Origin: an uncultured Bacteroidales bacterium
Lineage (GTDB): Bacteria > Bacteroidota > Bacteroidia > Bacteroidales > Muribaculaceae
Direction of reading: 5' to 3'
NCBI GenBank assembly: GCA_902776435.1
Contig: CACYQB010000004.1
Coordinates: forward strand, 1-64,000
DNA length: 64,000 nucleotides
Below are positions 33,182 to 41,621 of the stretch, in pieces; position 1 is the stretch's first letter, and each line of letters opens with the position of its first letter. The translations under genes and the position numbers were made by a program. The notes under the pieces were generated by a model. It saw only the letters and a program-made list of their open reading frames with translations, did no database searches and was not told the origin of the DNA.

Positions 33182-33203
33182 CTTGATTACGAAATTGTGG
33201 CTG

Positions 33204-33236
33204 CAAAGATAGTATTTTCCCCCTAATCTCGCAAAA
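33204..33236 (-). promoter_or_regulatory. Promoter of the MscS-type gene
   Basis: On the minus strand TTTG (33236-33233), a 21-base spacer and TATCTTTG (33211-33204) fit the consensus. The -33 element directly abuts the T-tract of the upstream terminator. Confidence 0.8.
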
Positions 33237-33281
33237 AAGCCCCTCCCCTGCAAAGCGACAGCAGCCAGGGAAGGGGCTTTA
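33237..33281 (-). terminator. Terminator upstream of the MscS-type gene
   Basis: Read on the minus strand, AAAGCCCCTTCCCTG (33281-33267) pairs with CAGGGGAGGGGCTTT (33251-33237) with one mismatch, and is followed by a T-tract. It would stop read-through from susD. Confidence 0.85.
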
Positions 33282-33305
33282 ACGACAAGAATGACTCAGG
33301 AATGG

Positions 33306-33380
33306 TTAACAACAAGAAATACAAGAAATACAAACAAACTGAATACCAGTTATTTGTCATGTTTGTCTTTCTTGTCGTTA
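33306..33380. repeat. Diverged copy C of the palindromic repeat
   Basis: TTAACAACAAGAAATACAAG on the left and CTTTCTTGTCGTTAA on the right form a long imperfect hairpin with the same ACAAGAAATACAAGAA arm as copies A and B. It lies between susD and the MscS-type gene. Confidence 0.6.
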
Positions 33381-33413
33381 AAAAAGAATGGGGTGGCGTA
33401 CCAGAGAACAAGA

Positions 33414-33439
33414 ACCGCCCCCCAGAGTGAGGGAGCGGT
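33414..33439 (-). terminator. Possible terminator of susD
   Basis: ACCGC-CCCC at 33414-33422 pairs with GGGA-GCGGT at 33431-33439, about 60 bases after the susD stop on the minus strand. No T-run follows, so this is a weaker call. Confidence 0.5.
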
Positions 33440-33496
33440 CCTTAGTTAAGTGTTACCATCAAGGATGAATCATCCTTAAGGGTTGTCGAGAATTAA

Positions 33497-35158
33497 TTAC
33501 TCGGTAGGATCGTTGATGCTCTTGTAAGCGTCGTTGTAGTCGGTCTCGGCACGAGGAACGTCCCAAGTCCAGTTGTTCACCTCGTTAGGCTGGATGGTTA
33601 CAGCAACTGCGGGATGAGCATTACCACCCTGAGCCCAGCCGTGGCGCTCGATGGGCAGTTTCCAACGCTTGAAGTCACTCCACTGGAAGCCTTCGCCCCA
33701 GAGCTCAAGTGCACGGTAGTCGGCAATCTCGTTGAAGAGGGCCTGACCGGTCTTGCTGCAAGTGTAACCGGGGTTGCGACCCGAGCCGGCGTTCAGGCGA
33801 ACGAGGGCCTCTTGGGCTGCGGAAGCATTGCCCAGGAAGTAGTTGCACTCGGCCTCGATAAGGAGCATCTCACTGGTGCGGATGTAGGGCAGATAACCAA
33901 CGCCCGGCGTGTCAAACACGTAGAACTTCAAGTGAGCACCCAGGTGATAAATCTCTGAATCATAGGGCATTGACAGACCAGAAGCAGCATGCTCATGAAC
34001 GTAGTTATAAGCCTTCATGTAGGCTTCCTCGTCGGTGATGATCCAGCGGGTACCATCGTTTGTGAGACCGATGTAACCTACAGTCTGGTCAACCTGTGCG
34101 GGATCGCTGCCATCGATACCCAGACCGCTCTCGGTCAAGAACAACGACTTGCGGAAGTCCTCATCAGGAATGCGGTTGATGAGCTCGCGGCCGATGGTAC
34201 CGGCACCATTCTGAGTATTGGAAGCATAGTAGCCGTTGCAGCTGTACTGGGTACCGTAGCTCCAGTACCAGTTATTCTCGTCGGAACTGCCATAGCTACC
34301 AAAGATCCACTCACTGGTGGGACGGCAGAAACCAGCTGCATAAGCCTCATTGTTCATCAGGGGATAACCCTGCTCGGCCAGCTTAGCGTGGTTCAGGGCA
34401 GTCTGATAGTCCTCCTTGTAGAGGGCAGCGCGGGCATAGACAGCGTGGGCCACATTCAGGTTAGCGGTCCAGCAGTCGTTACCCGAGCGGTCAACACCAC
34501 TCTCGTTGAACAGGGCAACAGCCTCGTCCAGGTCCTTGTAGATCTGGGTATAAACCTCGGCCATCGTCGAGGGAGCCAGTGAACTGGTGGACTCGTCAAG
34601 ACGCAGGGGCAGACCCTCGGCAGCGCCGTTGTTAGAGTCTTTCCAACGCACGCAGTAGTAGTGGATCAGCTTCTCGTAGCTGTAGGCACGGAAGGTCAGG
34701 GCCGAAGCCTTGATGAACTTCTTGTCGGCCTCAGCACCCTCGGCATTGTCAATGCGGTTGATAATCACATTGGCCTGGGTGATGATCTGGTAGTAGTAAT
34801 ACCAAGCGTAGTTGTTGTAGATCGAACTGGTATTGGTGTGCATCGTCTGGTTGTGGATGTCGGCCCAACCCGATGCATACTCGTTGTAGTAGTAGTCCTG
34901 GCTAGGATAGTTCTCGTAGAGTCGCATGATGCAGTTCTCACCGCAGAAACCCTGACGATAGTTACCATGCTGGATCGTCATTGTCTTGGCAACGCCGTTC
35001 AATGCCTTGTAAGCATTATCGACGGTGGCAACAGCGGCAGCGTCGCTGATCGACTCGGTAGGAACCGTCTCGAGGTAATCCTCGCCGCAAGAGGTCGTAA
35101 CCAATGCAGCACCCACCAGCATACCGCTCAATAAAATCCTATTTATATACTTTTTCAT
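33497..35158 (-). CDS. SusD/RagB-family outer membrane nutrient-binding lipoprotein
   Basis: The surface partner of the SusC-type transporter, capturing glycans or peptides. The 553-residue product has a lipoprotein leader (MKKYINRILLSGMLVGAALV, then TTSC), the family start CGEDYLETVPTESIS, TPR-like helices through the middle (YEKLIHYYCVRWKDS, AEVYTQIYKDLDEAVALF) and the late RTSEMLLIEAECNYFLGN and LWGEGFQWSDFKRW segments. It is 41 bases downstream of the SusC gene and translated from ATG 35158. No glycoside hydrolase, protease or sensor gene lies beside the pair, so the ligand cannot be guessed. Confidence 0.94.
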   Translation of the reverse strand: MKKYINRILLSGMLVGAALVTTSCGEDYLETVPTESISDAAAVATVDNAYKALNGVAKTMTIQHGNYRQGFCGENCIMRLYENYPSQDYYYNEYASGWADIHNQTMHTNTSSIYNNYAWYYYYQIITQANVIINRIDNAEGAEADKKFIKASALTFRAYSYEKLIHYYCVRWKDSNNGAAEGLPLRLDESTSSLAPSTMAEVYTQIYKDLDEAVALFNESGVDRSGNDCWTANLNVAHAVYARAALYKEDYQTALNHAKLAEQGYPLMNNEAYAAGFCRPTSEWIFGSYGSSDENNWYWSYGTQYSCNGYYASNTQNGAGTIGRELINRIPDEDFRKSLFLTESGLGIDGSDPAQVDQTVGYIGLTNDGTRWIITDEEAYMKAYNYVHEHAASGLSMPYDSEIYHLGAHLKFYVFDTPGVGYLPYIRTSEMLLIEAECNYFLGNASAAQEALVRLNAGSGRNPGYTCSKTGQALFNEIADYRALELWGEGFQWSDFKRWKLPIERHGWAQGGNAHPAVAVTIQPNEVNNWTWDVPRAETDYNDAYKSINDPTE

Positions 35159-35199
35159 AATGATTGTCATTTACAAATTTTAATAATGTTGACTGATTA

Positions 35200-38100
35200 T
35201 CAGAACTGGAGCTGTAAACCGAAGTTGAAGACACGAGCGGTAACATAGGTGTCGTCATAACCACCACTGAAGTTGAACTGGGGATTCAGACCCTTGCGGG
35301 AAGTGAACGTTGCCAAGTTCTCAACACCAGCAGTGAGGGTGAGGCCCTGCATGCCAATCTTGTTCATCAAGAGCTTGGGCAGAGCGTAGCTCAGGGTGAT
35401 GTTCTTCACTACAAAGTAGGAAGCACTGGTCAACCAGCGGTCGCTGGTGGCATTGTTGTAAGTGCTGTACTGGAAGTCAACCTGGGGCAGACCATTGGGA
35501 TCGATGCGGTTGGGTGAATCTGCAGTCATACCGGCGGGAACACCATTCCAAGACTTGGCCAAGTCACAGTGGTTAGCACTGGCCGACGAAGCCGTGTTGG
35601 TCGACATCAGGGTCTGGTAAGAACCGTCATAGACCTTGCCACCCAGGCTGTAGGTGAACAGTGCATTGAGCGAGAAGCCCTTGTATTGCATGATGGAGTT
35701 CAACGAACCGTAGAACCAGGGGTGAGCACTGCCTGCCCACTCACGCTTACCGTAGGAACCGGGCATGGTGGTGTAGGTCTCACCATTGATCTCAACAGCT
35801 GCGCCAGCGGCAACAGCGCGATCCTTCATGTCAGGATCCAGGGTGTAGAGTGAGCGACCGGTCATCTGGTCAACGCCCACAAAGTGGTAGGTGTAGAACT
35901 CATAGGGGTCATGACCCTCACTGTAGTTCTGCTGACCGTGCAGGATGTCCTTGCCGTCAGGAAGCTTCTTGATCTTGCTCTTCATGAAGGTGCCCTCGGT
36001 ACCCAGGTTCCAAGTAAAGTCCTTGGTGCGGATAACGTCTGCATTCAACGATACCTCGATACCGCGGTTGGAGATGGTACCGATGTTCTTGTAGATGCTC
36101 ATGTTGAGTGCATCGGCCCAAACGAATGAACCAGCCGACAGGGGCAGGGGAACAGCGAACAACAGGTCCTTGTTGCGCTTGTCAAACAGAACAAAGTTGA
36201 AGTTCAGACGATCAAATACGCGACCCTCGATACCGAAGTCGATATTCTGGCAGGTCTCCCACTTGATGTTCTCGGCGCTCAGGCTCTGCTTCATGAAGGC
36301 AGCGCTACCGGCGTTCTTCTCGATGTAATAAAGTGCCTGGTAAGCATACAGGCTAACGCCCATGTTGTTACCAGTTTCACCATAGGAAGCGCGAACGCGC
36401 AGCTCATCGAGCCAGTTCACATCCTGGAGGAAGTTCTCCTTCTTGATGTTCCAGTTTACACCGAACGAGAAGAAGTTACCCCAACGGTTATTCTTGGCAA
36501 AACGTGAAGAACCATCACGACGGAACGAGAAATCAGCAAAGTATTTCTCATGATAGTTGTAACGTGCACGACCCAGGTAGGACTCGGTCTTGTCCTCGTC
36601 ATCCGAACCCTGGAAGTAGGAGTTGGTCTGGAAGTTGCCGGGGGTGTAGATACCATCGGCAGCCGAGCCAGTGTTCATGCCGTAAGCCGAGCGGCTGTTG
36701 TACTCATAGTTCTCATGAGCCAGCATGATGTCGATGTGGTGGAGATCAAACTCACGCGACCAGTTCAGGATTTCCTGAGCAGTGCGGGTGTTGTACTCAT
36801 AGGCGTAGCTCGACAGACGGCCACCATTGGTAGCACCATCACCAATGAACGGGTTGTTGTAGTGACGGCGATTGGTGTTGGAGTGCATGAAGTCGGCCTT
36901 CAACGTCAGCGAGAAGCCATAAGGCATGGTGAAAGTACCATAGGCCATACCCTCGATGACGGCGCGGCGACGACGGTCAAAGTCGGTGCGCAGCTCATAG
37001 GCGATGTTGCGGTTCGTCAGATAGGATGACTCGGTATCATAGATGGGATCGCCCTTGTCATCAAGCAGCAGGGAACCATCCACATCGTGCATGTAGTAAG
37101 GATAAACGGGAGCCATGTAACGGGCCGTGTAGAACGGGTTGGCATAGTAGCTACTGGTCGCATTGTCGTTGAAGTTGCGGGTAGCATAGGTACCACTCAG
37201 GTTGATACCAGCCTTGAACCAGTCACTGGGAGTGAAGTTAGAGTTGATACGGCCAGTGAAACGCTCGTAGGCGCTGGCCTGGATGTAACCCTTCTCGTTG
37301 GTGTAACCAGCCGATGCATACACGTTGTACTTCTCGCCACCAGCGGTGCCCGAGAGGCTGTAGTCCTGACGATAACCGGTGCGCTCAACTGCCTCTTCCC
37401 AATCCAGGTCGTTATAACCGGGAAGAACGTTGGCAACGAGCTTGCCGTTGGCGTCGAACAGGGACGTCGAGGGAGCATCATAGATATTGCGCTTTACATA
37501 GTCGCTGATCAGGTGCTCGCTGGCATACTTCATAGCGTCGCCCTCGCTCAGACGCATACTGCCGTTCATGGCAAAGTTCTTCATGGCAATCCACGAAGTC
37601 TCCATCCACTGGTCGGCCTTCATGCGGTCATACTCGGGAATACCACGCTTGTACATACCTTGATTGATGCGCAGGGTAACGTTGGGCTTGTTGCTGTAGC
37701 TACCCTTCTTGGTGGTAATCAGCACAACACCGTTGGCAGCACGGTTACCATACAGGGCAGCCGATGCAGCGTCCTTCAAGACACTCATGCTCTCGATATC
37801 AACGGGGTTGATCTCGGCAATGTTACCGTCAAAGGCAACACCGTCAACCACATACAGAGGAGTGCTCGAACCGGTGATACTGCCGATACCGCGGATGCGG
37901 ATGTTGGGGGCTGCACCAGGCTCACCATAGGTGTTGTTCACCTGGATACCAGGAGTGCTACCCTCAAGCGCTGCGGTAACCGACGAACCGATGCGGTCCT
38001 TGATCTTCTTCTCGTCAACTACCGAGATAGAACCGGTAATCGACTGGCGCTTGGCGCTACCGTAAGCAACAACAACAACCTCATCAAGGTTCTGACCCGA

Positions 38101-38382
38101 GTCAGACAGCTTGATGACCATGTTGTTCTCAACCTCTACCTGACGAGTGGCATAGCCAACGTAGGAAACGTTGACAAATTTCACGTGGTCAGGCAGTACC
38201 AGCGTGAAGTGACCATCCAAATCAGTTGCGGTGCCACGATTCACACCCTCACCTTGGATTGTAGCACCAATCAGAGGATCACCAGTAGCTGCATCCAGTA
38301 CTTGCCCGCTAATTGTGCGGTCGGCATACGCCGAGAGTGCCATGAAGCACATCGCAAACATTAACAGAAATAGCTTCTTCAT
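35200..38382 (-). CDS. SusC/RagA-family TonB-linked outer membrane transporter
   Basis: Energised import of oligomers across the outer membrane with its SusD partner. The 1060-residue product has a signal peptide (MKKLFLLMFAMCFMALSAYA), a carboxypeptidase-regulatory-like domain (about 22-100, TISGQVLDAATGDPLIGATI and FVNVSYVGYATRQVEV), a TonB-box-like DEVVVVAYG (about 108), a plug (EGSTPGIQV, IRIRGIGSITGSSTPLYVVDG) and a 22-strand barrel ending in FNFGLQLQF. Its leader is about 107 bases from a minus-strand -7 box TAGTTTTG at 38503-38496. It forms an operon with susD. Confidence 0.96.
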   Translation of the reverse strand: MKKLFLLMFAMCFMALSAYADRTISGQVLDAATGDPLIGATIQGEGVNRGTATDLDGHFTLVLPDHVKFVNVSYVGYATRQVEVENNMVIKLSDSGQNLDEVVVVAYGSAKRQSITGSISVVDEKKIKDRIGSSVTAALEGSTPGIQVNNTYGEPGAAPNIRIRGIGSITGSSTPLYVVDGVAFDGNIAEINPVDIESMSVLKDAASAALYGNRAANGVVLITTKKGSYSNKPNVTLRINQGMYKRGIPEYDRMKADQWMETSWIAMKNFAMNGSMRLSEGDAMKYASEHLISDYVKRNIYDAPSTSLFDANGKLVANVLPGYNDLDWEEAVERTGYRQDYSLSGTAGGEKYNVYASAGYTNEKGYIQASAYERFTGRINSNFTPSDWFKAGINLSGTYATRNFNDNATSSYYANPFYTARYMAPVYPYYMHDVDGSLLLDDKGDPIYDTESSYLTNRNIAYELRTDFDRRRRAVIEGMAYGTFTMPYGFSLTLKADFMHSNTNRRHYNNPFIGDGATNGGRLSSYAYEYNTRTAQEILNWSREFDLHHIDIMLAHENYEYNSRSAYGMNTGSAADGIYTPGNFQTNSYFQGSDDEDKTESYLGRARYNYHEKYFADFSFRRDGSSRFAKNNRWGNFFSFGVNWNIKKENFLQDVNWLDELRVRASYGETGNNMGVSLYAYQALYYIEKNAGSAAFMKQSLSAENIKWETCQNIDFGIEGRVFDRLNFNFVLFDKRNKDLLFAVPLPLSAGSFVWADALNMSIYKNIGTISNRGIEVSLNADVIRTKDFTWNLGTEGTFMKSKIKKLPDGKDILHGQQNYSEGHDPYEFYTYHFVGVDQMTGRSLYTLDPDMKDRAVAAGAAVEINGETYTTMPGSYGKREWAGSAHPWFYGSLNSIMQYKGFSLNALFTYSLGGKVYDGSYQTLMSTNTASSASANHCDLAKSWNGVPAGMTADSPNRIDPNGLPQVDFQYSTYNNATSDRWLTSASYFVVKNITLSYALPKLLMNKIGMQGLTLTAGVENLATFTSRKGLNPQFNFSGGYDDTYVTARVFNFGLQLQF

Positions 38383-38818
38383 AAATAGTGATGTTTAAAT
38401 TAATAAATAGTAATATAATTGTTTGAATAATGAGTTTACATGTAATGTCTAAATGGTACTATAAACACAGCCGCATCATTAGATTTACAAGTTTGCAAAA
38501 CTAGTAAAAAAATGTAAAATATGCCCTAAAAATGGGGGGTTTTAACTAATTGCCTGTGTTTTCTATCTTTTGACTCGGTGAATATTGAAAATAAAAATAA
38601 AAAGGAACTAATTTTTCATTTTATAACTAATTAATTGAATTACAACCAAATAATTAAATATTACCGCTACAGTGGACAAAAAAGCGAGGGATTAAATCAA
38701 AATGTTAAAATAAACCCCCTTTAACATTTATAAATTAACTATATTTTGTGGCTTTTGTCTTGTTTTCGGCCCATTTTACGGCACTTTGGCAGCTATTCAC
38801 AGCCTGTTAATAACTTTT
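38383..38818. other. AT-rich leader and intergenic region upstream of susC
   Basis: No gene. It contains the susC -7 box TAGTTTTG (minus, 38503-38496), a long AT-rich stretch from 38580 to 38720, and, near the SpoU-type gene end, CTATTCACA (38790s), one base from the DnaA-box consensus TTWTNCACA. No riboswitch-like fold was recognised. Confidence 0.5.
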
Positions 38819-39361
38819 TTACTGCTTTTCAAGGCCTGATTTTTCAAAGCAATGCCACATCACGATAGCGGCGCAACACGATATATTTAATGAGTGTTTG
38901 GTACCATATTGCGGAATTTCTACACACACGTCACTGGCATCGACCACCTCTTGGGACACTCCCTTGACTTCATTGCCCAGCACGATGGCCACACGCTGTC
39001 CCTTGTCAACAACAAATTGATTCAGACTCACGCTGTTGTGCACCTGCTCAATCGAGCAGATGAGATAGCCTTCTTGCTTAAGCTGTTCCACGGCGGCAAG
39101 TGTGGTAGAATAGTATTTCCAAACAACCGACTCCTCAGCACCAAGAGCCGTCTTGTGAATTTCGGGTTTAGGAGGTTGAGGTGTAATTCCACACAGCACA
39201 ATGCGTTCAATCAGGAAAGCGTCGGCTGTACGGAAGACAGAACCCACGTTCATCTCGCTGCGCACATTGTCGAGCACAACCGTTACCGGCAGTTTCTCCA
39301 CCTCCTTATATTCCTCAACACCCATGCGGTGCAATTCCACCATTGATTTCTTTCTCGCCAT
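38819..39361 (-). CDS. SpoU/TrmH-family RNA 2'-O-ribose methyltransferase
   Basis: A SPOUT-fold enzyme that methylates a ribose in tRNA or rRNA using SAM. The 180-residue product carries all three family motifs: NVRSEMNVGSVFRTADAF (motif 1, about residues 28-45), VLGNEVKGVS (motif 2, about 126-135) and HSLNISCCAAIVMW (motif 3, about 157-170). The small size without an N-terminal substrate-binding domain fits the TrmH/TrmL group rather than RlmB. The start is ATG 39361 because the -7 box TACCTTTG (39391-39384) is inside any longer reading. It is divergent from nadA across a 600-base AT-rich gap. Confidence 0.9.
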   Translation of the reverse strand: MARKKSMVELHRMGVEEYKEVEKLPVTVVLDNVRSEMNVGSVFRTADAFLIERIVLCGITPQPPKPEIHKTALGAEESVVWKYYSTTLAAVEQLKQEGYLICSIEQVHNSVSLNQFVVDKGQRVAIVLGNEVKGVSQEVVDASDVCVEIPQYGTKHSLNISCCAAIVMWHCFEKSGLEKQ

Positions 39362-39394
39362 ATAAATAATGTATTTGGTCATACAAAGGTACAA

Positions 39395-39962
39395 TTTATC
39401 TCATAAACCAGAAAATAACTATTCAGCTAAAGGTAGTGAGGCAAAATCTCACGCCAAGCCGCTAAGTCGCTAAGTTATTGTTTTTAAATATGTTTCTAAA
39501 AAACCTGGCGACTTAACGTGAGGTTGAATCGCTGAATGTTTACAGCTGAAAATTTCATTGTCAAAATATCTGTCAATAACTGTTCATAACTCATCAATAA
39601 AAAACAATAAAAAATACTTGACAAATTCAGATCAAGTTTGCTTAATCCATTTTTATGGAACACCAAAAAAGTTAGCACAAATTTTTTATTGCTCTTTAAA
39701 CACGGTTTTCATCATGTTTTATCACAACATACCGCAAGATTTTATTAACTTTGCAGGTTGTTAACACCATGTTAATAAATGACTGAAAATGCTATAACTC
39801 AACAATTAGGCTTGTTGATAAACTATTGATAACCTGTATCGGGGAGTTGATAACCATCTGTCAAGATATAGGGATAAAAAAGTTTTCAACACAATTAACA
39901 GGCATTATAGTTGTAGTTATATTTAAATTTTTAAAACATTAAAAAACAAAATATATATAAAT
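39395..39962. other. Candidate replication origin region, between divergent genes
   Basis: A long AT-rich gap flanked by genes pointing outward. Near-DnaA-box motifs (one base off TTWTNCACA) include TTTATCACA (39718-39726), the complement of TGTTGATAA (39813-39821) and TTTTCAACA (39883-39891); looser TTGATAAC and TTGTTAACA variants cluster at 39755-39860. A plus -7 box TAACTTTG at 39746-39753 could serve nadA with a leader of about 200 bases. dnaA is not here, but origins away from dnaA occur in this phylum. This is inference from motif clustering, gene direction and a composition change. Confidence 0.4.
39448..39522. repeat. Inverted CTCACG..AAGTCGC repeat
   Basis: CTCACG (39448-39453) and AAGTCGC form a left arm whose complement, GCGACTT then CGTGAG (ending at 39522), lies 40 bases on. 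The left arm also carries the CCAAGCCGCTAAGTCGCTAAG module shared with the gaps near 2062 and 13450, here arranged as a hairpin. Confidence 0.6.
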
Positions 39963-40949
39963 ATGAATGTTGAAAAAGGTTACGTCGATGAGCCCATCGA
40001 GCAGGGCATCGACCTGAGAGAGGAAATCCTGCGCTTGAAGAAGGAGCGCAACGCTGTCATCATGGCTCATTATTACCAGCGGGAGGAAATTCAGCAGTTG
40101 GCCGACTATATCGGTGACAGCTTGGCTCTGGCTCAGCTGGCAGCCAAGACCGATGCGCCGGTCATCATCCTGTGTGGTGTTCATTTCATGGGTGAGACGG
40201 CCAAGATCTTGTGTCCCGACAAGACGGTCATTGTGCCTGACTTGAGCGCTGGATGTTCCTTGGCCGACAGTTGCCCTGCCGACGAGTTTGAAAAATTCGT
40301 GAATGAGCATCCTGACCACACGGTCATCAGCTATGTCAACACCAGTGCTGCCGTCAAGGCGGTTACCGACGTGGTGGTGACCTCGTCCAATGCAAAGGAG
40401 ATTGTTGGCAGCCTGCCACAGGATGAGAAAATCATCTTCGGGCCTGACCGCAACCTGGGTAACTATATCAATAGCATTACAGGCCGTGAGATGCTGCTGT
40501 GGGACGGCGCTTGCCATGTACATGAGAAATTCAGTGCCGCCAAACTTGCTGAACTCAAGCGCGAACATCCCGATGCTAAGGTGCTAGTTCATCCCGAGTG
40601 TCCCAAACCCGTGCGCATCATGGCCGACAAGGTAGGTTCCACCCAGGCGCTGCTCAACTTTGCTGTCGATGACGAGAGCCAGGAGTTTATCGTGTGCACC
40701 GAGAGCGGCATCCTCTTTGAGATGCAGCGCCGCTGTCCGGAAAAGACTTTCATTCCCGCGCCGCCCGAGGATGGAACCTGTGCTTGCAACGAGTGTGAAT
40801 ACATGAAACTGATTACACTTGAGAAGTTATATAATTCACTCAAGTTCATGGCACCCGAGATTGAGGTCAGTGAAGAGATTGCTGAACGTGCAGTGAAACC
40901 CATCCAGCGCATGCTCGACATTTCCCGCGAGTTAGGCATTATCAAGTAA
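39963..40949 (+). CDS. nadA: Quinolinate synthase
   Basis: Condenses iminoaspartate with dihydroxyacetone phosphate to quinolinate in NAD synthesis, using a 4Fe-4S cluster. The 328-residue product shows MAHYYQREEIQQLADYIGDSL, CGVHFMGETAKIL (first cluster cysteine), PDLSAGCSLADSC, SSNAKEIV, the HPEC motif (second cysteine, LVHPECPKPV) and CACNECEYMK near the C-terminus (third). The partner genes nadB and nadC are not adjacent. The likely promoter is about 200 bases upstream, leaving an unusually long leader. The next gene begins 68 bases later. Confidence 0.96.
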   Translation: MNVEKGYVDEPIEQGIDLREEILRLKKERNAVIMAHYYQREEIQQLADYIGDSLALAQLAAKTDAPVIILCGVHFMGETAKILCPDKTVIVPDLSAGCSLADSCPADEFEKFVNEHPDHTVISYVNTSAAVKAVTDVVVTSSNAKEIVGSLPQDEKIIFGPDRNLGNYINSITGREMLLWDGACHVHEKFSAAKLAELKREHPDAKVLVHPECPKPVRIMADKVGSTQALLNFAVDDESQEFIVCTESGILFEMQRRCPEKTFIPAPPEDGTCACNECEYMKLITLEKLYNSLKFMAPEIEVSEEIAERAVKPIQRMLDISRELGIIK

Positions 40950-41017
40950 GAGAATTACATATTATAATATAATAAAAAAGTAGTTGATTAGCATTATTAT
41001 TTAATGTATTGATTGAT

Positions 41018-41569
41018 ATGGCACAAAATGTATATGATTTCACTGTCAAGGATCGTCGAGGCAACGACGTGTCATTGAGTGAATATAAGGGTAAGGTATT
41101 ACTTATTGTCAACACCGCTACCCGTTGCGGTTTCACTCCGCAATACGAGGAATTGGAAGCCCTTTATAAGAACTATAAGGATAGAGGTCTGGAAATTCTG
41201 GACTTTCCTTGTAATCAGTTTGGTCAGCAGGCTCCTGGTACCGAGGAGGAGATTCATCAATTCTGCACACTCAATTATGGCACTGAATTTCCCCAGTTCA
41301 GGAAAATAGATGTAAATGGTGAAAATGCGTCTCCGCTATTCACTCACTTGAAATCAAAGAAAGGCTTCAAAGGCTTTGATAAGGACCATAAAATCGGCGC
41401 TCTGCTCGATGAGATGCTGTCTAAGGCTGATCCCCATTATGCCGACAACCCAGATATCAAGTGGAATTTCACCAAGTTCCTTATCGACCGTGAAGGCAAT
41501 GTCGTGGAGCGCTTTGAACCCACAACCGACTGCCAGGTCATTGAGGAAGCCATCAATAAATTTCTTTAA
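41018..41569 (+). CDS. Glutathione-peroxidase-family thiol peroxidase
   Basis: Reduces hydroperoxides; bacterial cysteine forms usually take electrons from thioredoxin rather than glutathione. The 183-residue product has the catalytic motif [15 protein letters not shown] with cysteine at residue 37 in place of selenocysteine, the second conserved element [14 protein letters not shown] (resolving cysteine and active-site glutamine) and the late [15 protein letters not shown] (tryptophan and asparagine of the tetrad). The start is ATG 41018; an in-frame codon at 41009 would only add MID. It may be co-transcribed with leuS, which starts 52 bases later. Confidence 0.92.
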   Translation: MAQNVYDFTVKDRRGNDVSLSEYKGKVLLIVNTATRCGFTPQYEELEALYKNYKDRGLEILDFPCNQFGQQAPGTEEEIHQFCTLNYGTEFPQFRKIDVNGENASPLFTHLKSKKGFKGFDKDHKIGALLDEMLSKADPHYADNPDIKWNFTKFLIDREGNVVERFEPTTDCQVIEEAINKFL

Positions 41570-41621
41570 TAACTGAACGTGACAAAATTATCGAACTATT
41601 GTTACGGTAAATACTAAAAAA

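Noticed and set aside
37087-38364. Long open frame opposite the SusC gene
   Set aside because: It is a shadow of SusC on the other strand; the product is repetitive V/T/H-rich sequence with no recognisable domain or promoter.
38383-38500. Riboswitch in the SusC leader
   Set aside because: The leader is AT-rich with no recognisable cobalamin, TPP or other aptamer core.
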